Shown here: positions 1-5,236 of the stretch, one piece after another
How positions within the stretch are numbered: position 1 is the first letter of the stretch
Layout: every line of letters begins with the position of its first letter
Source of the DNA: an uncultured Verrucomicrobiota bacterium
GTDB taxonomy: Bacteria; Verrucomicrobiota; Verrucomicrobiia; Chthoniobacterales; SZAS-18
Assembly (NCBI GenBank): GCA_937873255.1
Contig: CALMVM010000019.1
Coordinates: 1-5,236 of the forward strand
Reading direction: 5' to 3'
Length of the DNA stretch: 5,236 nt
Made by a program: the position numbers and the translations under genes
The notes under the pieces: model-generated
What the model was told of the DNA's origin: nothing
The model's input: only the letters and a program-made list of their open reading frames with translations
Databases searched by the model: none

Positions 1-562
1 CGATAAAATCCAGCAAACGCGCCAACTGCCCCGGGCGTTCGACGGTCGCCGCCACCTTGAAAATATCCGCCCCGCCCCCCGCCGCGCGCCGGGCCTGTTC
101 GCGCAGGCGCGACGCCGACAGCACGCCGCCGAAATCGTGGAACGACCCCACCACGATCCGGCCGCTCTCCCGCGCTGTCCTCGCCACGTCCGCCAGCGAC
201 CGCAGCGAACGCACCTCGATGTCCACCGCCGCGACCGCACGGCACCCCAGGAAGCGGTCATACAACTCCCGCCGCCGCCCGGCGTTCGACGGCGCGCCCG
301 CCGCGCCGCCCTCGGCCGGGTGGCGCACCGTCAGGATAAAGGGGCGCGGCGCGCGTGCGACCAGCGCGTCGAGCGCGCCGGGCCGCGCGTGGAAGGCGTC
401 CACGCGCAGTTCCAGCCAATCCGGTGCGGCGGGCGGCGGAGCCAGCGCCAGCGCGGCGGCCAGCGTCCCGTCCGAATGTACCGCCGCCACGACCCATCCA
501 CGGGCAGGGATGACGGCTGGCAATTTGCCGGGTTTTGTGGTTGAGTGGCGCGCGTCCTGCAT
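1..562 (-). CDS. aroD: Type I 3-dehydroquinate dehydratase, 3' end truncated by window edge
   Basis: Class I dehydroquinases convert 3-dehydroquinate to 3-dehydroshikimate in the cytoplasm, the third step of the shikimate pathway, through a Schiff base on a lysine. Translating the minus strand from the ATG at 562-560 gives 187 residues open to the edge. The family landmarks appear in order: LELRVDAF at 50-57 (E51, R53, D55), ILTVRHPAEGG at 76-86 (R80, E84), VDIEVRS at 113-119, VVGSFHDFGG at 137-146 with the catalytic-type H142, and GADIFKVAATV at 164-174 with the Schiff-base-type K169. These positions nearly match the well-known Salmonella numbering (H143, K170). The family is usually about 220-250 residues, so the C-terminal part with the last substrate-binding Arg and the Ser/Gln loop lies outside the window. 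The T-P that commonly follows the HDF motif is absent here. The start is the first in-frame ATG with a plausible N-terminus; there is no good Shine-Dalgarno, and an out-of-frame ATG lies just upstream. The gene is divergent from the sugar transferase. Family assignment is firm; the exact start is less so. Confidence 0.93.
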   Translation of the reverse strand, partial: MQDARHSTTKPGKLPAVIPARGWVVAAVHSDGTLAAALALAPPPAAPDWLELRVDAFHARPGALDALVARAPRPFILTVRHPAEGGAAGAPSNAGRRRELYDRFLGCRAVAAVDIEVRSLRSLADVARTARESGRIVVGSFHDFGGVLSASRLREQARRAAGGGADIFKVAATVERPGQLARLLDFI

Positions 563-624
563 GATCCGAGCCCATGGCGCCCGCGTGTCAGCGGCAGGCG
601 CGCCCGTTCCTCTTCCTCTTTGAG
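563..624. other. Divergent intergenic gap between aroD and sugar transferase
   Basis: This 62-base gap separates the two divergent starts if the transferase begins at 625. Any promoters for the pair must lie here or extend into the opposing coding sequences. I found no convincing -35/-10 pair on either strand and no clear operator-like palindrome. On the plus strand a polypyrimidine run (TTCCTCTTCCTCTTT, 607-621) directly precedes the transferase start. On the minus strand the same run reads as AAGAGGAAGAGGAA, which resembles a Shine-Dalgarno but sits about 45 bases from the aroD ATG, too far to serve it. Confidence 0.35.
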
Positions 625-2016
625 ATGCTGCGTCGCAAGCAAGAAATCAATCAGCAGGTCCAGCAGATCATCGACGCGTTCCTGCTGCTGGCCGCGTTCT
701 GGACGAGCCACGCCCTGCGTTTCTACGGCACGGACTGGTTCCACCTCGAACAGGCGATCCCGCCGTTCAAGGACTTCCTGTGGATGATCGTCATCATCAT
801 GCCCTTCGGGCCGCTGCTGCTCGAACTCCAGAATTTCTACGAGCATCCGCTCCTCAAGCAATACGGGCGCACGCTCGGGCAGTTGACCCGCGCGCTGGTC
901 GGCCTGGCGCTGCTCAACGGCCTGTGCGTGATCTTCCTGCGCGTGGACGTGCATTCGCGCTCGGTGTTGATCCTCTTCGTTTTCCTGGGTACGGCGGTGC
1001 TGATGGCCAAGGATCGCCTGCTCCTCTCCCACGCCCGGCGGCAGGCCGAACACGGCGGCCTGCGCGAACCCGTGCTCCTGGCCGGTTTGCCGGAGGACAT
1101 GGACAACCTGGCGACCACCTTCACCCCCGAGCAACTGCTGACGATGGAGATCATCGAGCGGGTGGACATCGAGCGGCAGCCGCTCTCCGACCTGATCAGC
1201 GCGCTGCACCGGCACGCGATCAGCCGGGTGATTTTTTCCGCCAACCACAGCCATCTGCACAAAATCCAGGATGCCATCAGCGCCTGCGAGACCGAGGGCG
1301 TCGAGGCCTGGCTGGTGGCCGATTTCATCAAGACCGCCATCGCCCGGCCCACCATCGAGTCGGTCGGCAGCCGGCCCGTGCTGGTGTTCCGCTCGACGCC
1401 CGATGCCTCCTGGTCGCTGCTGGGCAAACGGGCCATCGATCTGACGGGCGCGCTCATCGGCCTGCTGGTTCTGGCGGTGCCGCTGGCCGTCGTGGCGCTG
1501 ACGATCAAACTGACCTCGCCCGGGCCGATCTTTTTCCGCCAACTGCGCGGCGGCCGGCACGGCAAACCGTTCATGATGTACAAGTTCCGCTCGATGAGCA
1601 CGGACGCCGAGATGCGCCGGGCGGAGTTCATGGCCTTCAACCAGATGAGCGGGCCGGTGTTCAAAATCGAGGCCGATCCGCGCGTGACCTGGATCGGGCG
1701 GATTTTGCGCAAGACCTCGGTGGACGAACTGCCGCAGCTTCTGAACGTCCTGCGCGGGGACATGAGCCTGGTCGGCCCGCGTCCGCTGCCGCTCTACGAG
1801 GTGGAAAAGTTCGAGACGACGGCGCAGCGGCGGCGGTTGTCGGTGGCGCCGGGGTTGACCTGTCTGTGGCAAATCAGCGGGCGCAACGAGATCAAGGATT
1901 TCGGCGACTGGGTCCGGCTGGACCTCAAGTACATCGACAACTGGTCGCTGTGGCTGGACATCAAGATTTTGCTCAAGACGATCCCGGTGGTGTTGCTCGG
2001 GTCGGGGGCGAAATAG
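625..2016 (+). CDS. Polyprenyl-phosphate sugar-1-phosphate transferase (WcaJ/WbaP-type, exopolysaccharide initiation)
   Basis: The protein should transfer a sugar-1-phosphate from a UDP-sugar to undecaprenyl phosphate at the inner membrane, the first step in building a surface polysaccharide. Numbered from the ATG at 625 (463 residues), it has four hydrophobic N-terminal segments at about 19-33, 51-71, 87-107 and 113-129. A cytosolic middle domain of the CoA-binding/Rossmann-like type follows at about 148-258, then the C-terminal bacterial sugar transferase domain at about 268-463. That domain carries a proline-containing re-entrant-type membrane helix (273-296), SPGP (298-301), KFRSM (320-324), the catalytic-type Asp-Glu pair D367/E368 in TSVDELPQL, GDMSLVGPRP (378-387), and PGLTCLWQISGRN (409-421). 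The reading frame is also open from an ATG at 574, which would add 17 residues (MAPACQRQARPFLFLFE). I prefer 625 because MLRRKQEIN resembles the N-terminus I remember in verrucomicrobial relatives and leaves space from aroD. No Shine-Dalgarno is visible at either start. No other glycan genes are in view, so the polymer and sugar cannot be named. Confidence 0.93.
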   Translation: MLRRKQEINQQVQQIIDAFLLLAAFWTSHALRFYGTDWFHLEQAIPPFKDFLWMIVIIMPFGPLLLELQNFYEHPLLKQYGRTLGQLTRALVGLALLNGLCVIFLRVDVHSRSVLILFVFLGTAVLMAKDRLLLSHARRQAEHGGLREPVLLAGLPEDMDNLATTFTPEQLLTMEIIERVDIERQPLSDLISALHRHAISRVIFSANHSHLHKIQDAISACETEGVEAWLVADFIKTAIARPTIESVGSRPVLVFRSTPDASWSLLGKRAIDLTGALIGLLVLAVPLAVVALTIKLTSPGPIFFRQLRGGRHGKPFMMYKFRSMSTDAEMRRAEFMAFNQMSGPVFKIEADPRVTWIGRILRKTSVDELPQLLNVLRGDMSLVGPRPLPLYEVEKFETTAQRRRLSVAPGLTCLWQISGRNEIKDFGDWVRLDLKYIDNWSLWLDIKILLKTIPVVLLGSGAK

Positions 2017-2026
2017 ACGCAGAATC

Positions 2027-2146
2027 TATCCACAGATTACGCAGGTTTCCGCAGATGAGGGAAAGAGACGGGGAAAGATCGAATGGGGTCCTTCGCTTCT
2101 GGCACCCCCCTTTTCCTCCTTCTTTAATCTGCGTAATCGGTGGACA
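2027..2146. repeat. Imperfect inverted repeat between convergent genes, possible bidirectional terminator
   Basis: The left arm at 2029-2047 (TCCACAGATTACGCAGGTT) and the right arm at 2126-2144 (AACTGCGTAATC-like, read as AATCTGCGTAATCGGTGGA) are complementary over 19 positions, with one mismatch and one possible G-U pair. The intervening 78 bases have a purine-rich left half (2053-2088) and a pyrimidine-rich right half (2104-2125), so the interior could also pair imperfectly. CGCAG recurs directly at 2018-2022, 2040-2044 and 2050-2054. The element fills most of the 144-base gap between two genes that end toward each other, so transcripts from either side would carry the hairpin. It may terminate or stabilise both messages. 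From memory, similar CACAGATTACGCAG sequences occur as dispersed intergenic repeats in verrucomicrobial genomes; this single copy cannot prove that. There is no canonical GC-stem plus U-tract terminator. Confidence 0.6.
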
Positions 2147-2160
2147 AATTCCGCGCTGGT

Positions 2161-5100
2161 TCACTCCCCCCCGTGGAAGGCCGGCGCGTAGAGCACGCCG
2201 TTGAGCCAGAGGCGCGTGGTGGTGCGCCAGAGCAGGCGGAAACTCGGACCGTTGGCCGTGAGGATAACGTGTCCGTCGCCGAGCGGCTCCTCGATCACCG
2301 CCGCCGTGCCGCGAATGAGCCGCTCGGTGTTGTCCGGCCACACGAAGCCGGCCAGGCGCAACGGCGGCGGGTTGGCGTTGCCCTCGGCGGCCGGGAACGT
2401 CAGCACGTTGGCCCCGCGCCGGGTCGGCGTCAGGAACTGGTCCGTGTCCACGAGGACCGGGAGCGTGTCGCGTTCGTAGCCGTAGGTCAGAAAATGGTCG
2501 CGGTTGACCGTCGCACGGAAGATTGCCCCGGGGACGGGCAGCGGGATCTTGCTGCGGTCGAAACCGCCGCCGCTTTTTGATTTCGATTTGTCCGTGGCAG
2601 GTTGCTCGGCCGTCTTATCGCCGGGTTTCGGCGTGGTGGGGGTTTCGTCGGCCTCGCTTTTCTTATCGGGATCGGTCGCCTTGCTGGCGGAAGCGGCTTT
2701 CTGGCCTTCGGGTTTCTCGTCCTTGTCGGCGGATTTCTCGGTGGCGGGAGATTTCTCCTTGCCCTGATCCTTGTCGTCGTCGGTGTCCTCGTCCTGTTTG
2801 GCGAGCATGTCCGCGCCGACGACCCGCGCGCCGGTCAGATTGACCTTCTTGTCCGCCGCGAACCCCGCCGCGCCGCCGACGCAAATCAGAGTGCCGCCGT
2901 CCTTGCACCAGTCCTTCAATTTCTCGACGCCCTCCTTGCCGAACGCCCCCGCGTACTTCTTCGCGCTGCCGTCGGGCAAAATCAGCACGTTGAAATCCGC
3001 CATGCGCGTGTTCTTGAACGCCTCCACGCTCATCGGCACGAACTCCACGCCCATGTCCTTGCCCAACAGGTAGGAAATCTCCGCGTAGGAAGTCTGCGCC
3101 GCCTGGTCGCCCGCGATGAGCGCGACCTTCGGCACCTGGAGGGAAACGATCTCTTCCGAACCGGGGCCGACGTTGCCCTGTGCCACATAAGCGGTATTGA
3201 TCGTTTTGACGAAGACGCCGTATTCCTTCGCCAACGCCGTGATCCTGTCATGCAGCTTGGCCGGGTTGCGTTCCACTCGCACGAGGATCGTGCCGCGTGG
3301 GCAATCCCAACCGTCCGCGCGCATCGCTTCGGTGGCGGTTGCCAACCGGTAGCCTTCTTGCAACAAACGGAACGCTAGCCGGTAACCGCTCTCGGTTTCG
3401 GGCGTCCATAGGTAAGCGGTTACGGCCCGCGCGGGATCGGGGCCGGCAAAATCATAAATACTCTCCCGCGTCTGCATGGAACTCCTGATCTCGGTCGCGG
3501 TAGCCTTGCGTACATAGTAACTCGTCGCGTCGGCCGGCGGCGGGGCATCCGCGCTGTAGGCGGCGTCCACTCCGAATGCCAGCGGCAGGCACCACGAGGT
3601 CACGTCGTAAAACTCCGGTTTTTCCAACGACTCGCGCCGGCCGCGCTTGAGGTTGCGCGCCTGCCTTTCCAACTGGCGTTTGATGAACGGCGCGTCCAGC
3701 GGCGCGTCGGGCGCGAGCAAGGTCCGCGCGACGCGCCCCTGCGGCTGGGCGAGATCGACGATATAACTGATCTTCGGGAACTCGCGTGATGCTGGCACGG
3801 CGGGGAACTGGCCGGAGGCGGGAAAATAATCGTGCGCGTTCGGCAGCGTGAATTTTGTGAAAGACGCCCGCACCTCAATCCCATGCCGCAGGAGGTTGGC
3901 GAGGAGTTCGGCCGTCCGCCCCGGATCATCGCCCGGCGTAATGACCACCGTGCGCAGGCCATCCTTACCCGCCTGCCCTTCGGCGATGGCGGTGGCGAAG
4001 AATTTGTAATAATCCTTCAACCTCTCCTCGCGGTGCGCGGCGCTGGTTTCCAACGTGGCGATACTCGCCGTGAAATGCTTCGCAATCGCCCCGCGCAACG
4101 TCTCAATCGTGCCATCGTCGCGCTTCCAGTTCAGCCCGCGCTTGCCGCCGCCGTCGCTCTCGAACGTCATCCCCGTGGACCCGTGCAGGCTCGGCCAACT
4201 GTCCCAGTACCCGGGATAGTACAGGTCAAACACGTCGCGGTTGTAGTACAGCCAATGGTAGCGGTTGAACGCCGCCGCGTTGCCCTGTCCGATCAGGCTT
4301 TGCCAATGCTCGGTTTCGTCGTGCGGCAGCGCCGAATTGATCGGGAGCGCGGGCGGCGGGAAGAAGAAATTCTTCGTCTCGCCGTGATGGTCGGCGTTGA
4401 CCTGCGGGTGCCATTCGAGGAACGCCGCCATCGCCACGCGGCTCTCGATCTGCGAGGCGGGCAGCAGATCGCGGTTGAGGTCGAATCCGAAGTGGTTGAA
4501 CCGTCCGTAGATCCCCCACGGCTGGCGGTGTTCGTACGCGAACGCCTCCGGCCGCCCGAGGCCCTCGGCGTTATACCACGCGGTGAAGCGCTCGTGGCCG
4601 TCGGGGTTTTGCGCGGGGTTGATGAGCACGACGCATTGCTTGAGCACTTCACCCAGTTTTGGGTCGTCGCTCGCGCAGAGTTGGTAGAGCACCTGCATGC
4701 CCGCCTCGAACGCCGACGACTCGTCGCCGTGGATCGAATAACTCAGCCACACGACCATCGGCGAACGCGCCGCGATGGCGTCGGCGTCGGCCTGATTGCA
4801 TGTGCGCGGGTCGGCCAACCGGGCGAGGTCGGACTTGACGGCGTCGAGTCGGGCGAGATTCTCGGGCGTGGAAACGGCAAGCAGGTAGAGCGGGCGGTGT
4901 TCGGGCGTCTGGCCGAGGATGCGGATTTGCAGACGGTCGGTGTGCGCGGCGAGTTCGCGCAGGAAGCGTTCGTAGTTGGCGTACGTCGTGTGAAATTCGC
5001 CCGGTTCGTAGCCGAGCAGCGTCGCGGGCCGGGGAACTTCGGGCCGGTAGTGTCCGCGTTCGTAGAAGTCGAACGGCACCTCGTCGGGCTTGAGCAGCGG

Positions 5101-5205
5101 CGTGGGCGTTTGCGCGCGAGCCGCCGGAAGCGCGGAGCCTATTGCCAGGACCGTCAGGAAACCAATCAAACGCTGGAAACGGAAAGCCATGCGCGACGAT
5201 AGCAT
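2161..5205 (-). CDS. Exported M14-family zinc carboxypeptidase-like protein with C-terminal GATase1-like domain
   Basis: The 1014-residue product is probably a secreted or periplasmic zinc metallopeptidase of the carboxypeptidase A (M14) superfamily. A Sec-type signal peptide is followed by the M14 domain at about 60-390. Its hallmarks are HGDE (zinc ligands H159 and E162), LINPAQNPDGHER (194-206), DLNRD (242-246, with N244/R245 matching the substrate-carboxylate-binding pair), a third zinc histidine in ADHHGE (H273 or H274), and the catalytic-type E349 in TFESDGGG. After a connecting region, residues about 692-785 (KVALIAGD, VLILPDG, GGTLICVGG) resemble a GATase1/DJ-1-like fold without a visible nucleophile cysteine, so this part is probably non-catalytic. 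A charged low-complexity segment (about 803-880) comes next, then a conserved-looking tail from PGAIFR (892-897) to the TGA at 2163-2161. This architecture is known for large bacterial 'zinc carboxypeptidases' of uncertain substrate; the extra charged segment makes this protein long. The start could be ATG 5205 or ATG 5190 (Met6); neither has a Shine-Dalgarno. Peptide or peptidoglycan substrates are possible but not shown. Confidence 0.92.
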   Translation of the reverse strand: MLSSRMAFRFQRLIGFLTVLAIGSALPAARAQTPTPLLKPDEVPFDFYERGHYRPEVPRPATLLGYEPGEFHTTYANYERFLRELAAHTDRLQIRILGQTPEHRPLYLLAVSTPENLARLDAVKSDLARLADPRTCNQADADAIAARSPMVVWLSYSIHGDESSAFEAGMQVLYQLCASDDPKLGEVLKQCVVLINPAQNPDGHERFTAWYNAEGLGRPEAFAYEHRQPWGIYGRFNHFGFDLNRDLLPASQIESRVAMAAFLEWHPQVNADHHGETKNFFFPPPALPINSALPHDETEHWQSLIGQGNAAAFNRYHWLYYNRDVFDLYYPGYWDSWPSLHGSTGMTFESDGGGKRGLNWKRDDGTIETLRGAIAKHFTASIATLETSAAHREERLKDYYKFFATAIAEGQAGKDGLRTVVITPGDDPGRTAELLANLLRHGIEVRASFTKFTLPNAHDYFPASGQFPAVPASREFPKISYIVDLAQPQGRVARTLLAPDAPLDAPFIKRQLERQARNLKRGRRESLEKPEFYDVTSWCLPLAFGVDAAYSADAPPPADATSYYVRKATATEIRSSMQTRESIYDFAGPDPARAVTAYLWTPETESGYRLAFRLLQEGYRLATATEAMRADGWDCPRGTILVRVERNPAKLHDRITALAKEYGVFVKTINTAYVAQGNVGPGSEEIVSLQVPKVALIAGDQAAQTSYAEISYLLGKDMGVEFVPMSVEAFKNTRMADFNVLILPDGSAKKYAGAFGKEGVEKLKDWCKDGGTLICVGGAAGFAADKKVNLTGARVVGADMLAKQDEDTDDDKDQGKEKSPATEKSADKDEKPEGQKAASASKATDPDKKSEADETPTTPKPGDKTAEQPATDKSKSKSGGGFDRSKIPLPVPGAIFRATVNRDHFLTYGYERDTLPVLVDTDQFLTPTRRGANVLTFPAAEGNANPPPLRLAGFVWPDNTERLIRGTAAVIEEPLGDGHVILTANGPSFRLLWRTTTRLWLNGVLYAPAFHGGE
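2566..2799 (-). other. Lysine/acid-rich low-complexity insert in the M14 peptidase
   Basis: This stretch encodes residues about 803-880. By hand count the 78 residues include 16 Lys, 13 Asp and 8 Glu, with the rest mainly Ser, Thr, Ala, Pro, Gly and Gln. It has no Arg, Cys, His or Asn, and no Leu, Ile, Val, Met, Phe, Tyr or Trp. It should be disordered and lies between the GATase1-like core and the PGAIFR tail. The reading frame is uninterrupted, so it is a translated linker and not a frameshift. I recall a shorter charged linker near this point in related peptidases, which would make this an expansion and not a new domain. Confidence 0.8.
5113..5205 (-). other. Signal peptide of the M14 peptidase
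   Basis: Residues 1-31 form a typical Sec signal. A basic n-region (R5, R9, R12) precedes a hydrophobic core at about 13-26 (LIGFLTVLAIGSAL) and an A-R-A motif at 29-31, suggesting cleavage before Q32. Starting at Met6 (base 5190) gives a compact 26-residue signal with the same core and cleavage site. There is no lipobox cysteine near the cleavage site, so a lipoprotein is unlikely. Confidence 0.8.
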
Positions 5206-5236
5206 CAGCGTTTGCGCCGTCCAATAAGGTAGGGAT

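Noticed and set aside
57..623. Plus-strand open frame of 188 codons across the aroD region
   Set aside because: It is opposite the well-supported aroD frame and encodes a low-complexity Ser/Arg/Ala-rich product without motifs.
331..1872. Open minus-strand frame of 513 codons opposite the sugar transferase and the start of aroD
   Set aside because: It is antisense to a clear sugar transferase with intact motifs. The translation is rich in Arg, Gln, His and Pro with no recognisable domain, typical of a shadow frame in GC-rich DNA.
2017..2160. A possible small gene or non-coding RNA between the convergent genes
   Set aside because: No credible start with a coding-like product was seen; the stretch is explained by the inverted repeat. 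A small RNA from it would need transcript data.
780..2204. Plus-strand frame of 474 codons overlapping the sugar transferase in another phase
   Set aside because: It is a frame-shifted shadow of the transferase, with an Arg/Ala/Gly/Pro-rich product and no domain. The transferase frame is intact, so there is no need for a frameshift explanation.
2602..3378. Plus-strand frame whose first third looks like several membrane helices
   Set aside because: The hydrophobic stretch is the complement of the Lys/Asp/Glu-rich insert: Lys, Asp and Glu codons read backwards as Leu, Phe, Val and Ile. The rest shows no domain and lies opposite the peptidase.
3832..5202. Open plus-strand frame of 456 codons opposite the M14 domain
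   Set aside because: It lies antisense to the conserved catalytic domain and its product is Arg/Val/Glu-rich with no motif; GC-rich codon bias explains the lack of stops.
5206..5236. A TACCTTAT-like sequence upstream of the M14 gene (minus strand) as a possible -10 box
   Set aside because: The match is weak and the region where a -35 box would fall is outside the window, so a promoter cannot be supported.
1..5236. A new defence, mobile or biosynthetic system
   Set aside because: The three genes are recognisable, differently oriented, and functionally unrelated as far as can be seen. No transposase, integrase, toxin-antitoxin pair, CRISPR repeats or tRNA is present.

Overview
This GC-rich window looks chromosomal and probably comes from a member of the Verrucomicrobiota, most likely Opitutales/Opitutaceae. 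That placement rests on the sequence style of the sugar transferase, on the absence of clear Shine-Dalgarno sequences, and on a 'CACAGATTACGCAG / CTGCGTAATC' intergenic inverted repeat of a kind I remember from such genomes. It is an inference from memory, not a search result.

Layout: (1) Bases 1-562, minus strand: most of a type I 3-dehydroquinate dehydratase (aroD), a shikimate pathway enzyme, whose 3' end is cut off by the window edge. (2) Bases 563-624: a 62-base divergent gap with no recognisable promoter. (3) Bases 625-2016, plus strand: a complete membrane-bound polyprenyl-phosphate sugar-1-phosphate transferase of the WcaJ/WbaP type, which would start a lipid-linked exopolysaccharide or other surface glycan. 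(4) Bases 2017-2160: a 144-base gap between convergent genes, largely filled by an imperfect inverted repeat whose transcript could form a long hairpin. (5) Bases 2161-5205, minus strand: a complete exported M14-family zinc carboxypeptidase-like protein with a C-terminal non-catalytic GATase1-like region. That region is interrupted or preceded by a lysine/acid-rich low-complexity insert of about 78 residues. (6) Bases 5206-5236: a 31-base upstream tail with nothing identifiable.

The three genes do not form an operon. aroD and the transferase are divergent, and the transferase and peptidase are convergent. They look like an ordinary mix of biosynthetic and envelope genes. I see no CRISPR array, tRNA, rRNA, transposase or evident defence or mobile system. 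The two points most worth a second look are the inverted repeat between the convergent genes and the unusual charged insert in the peptidase.
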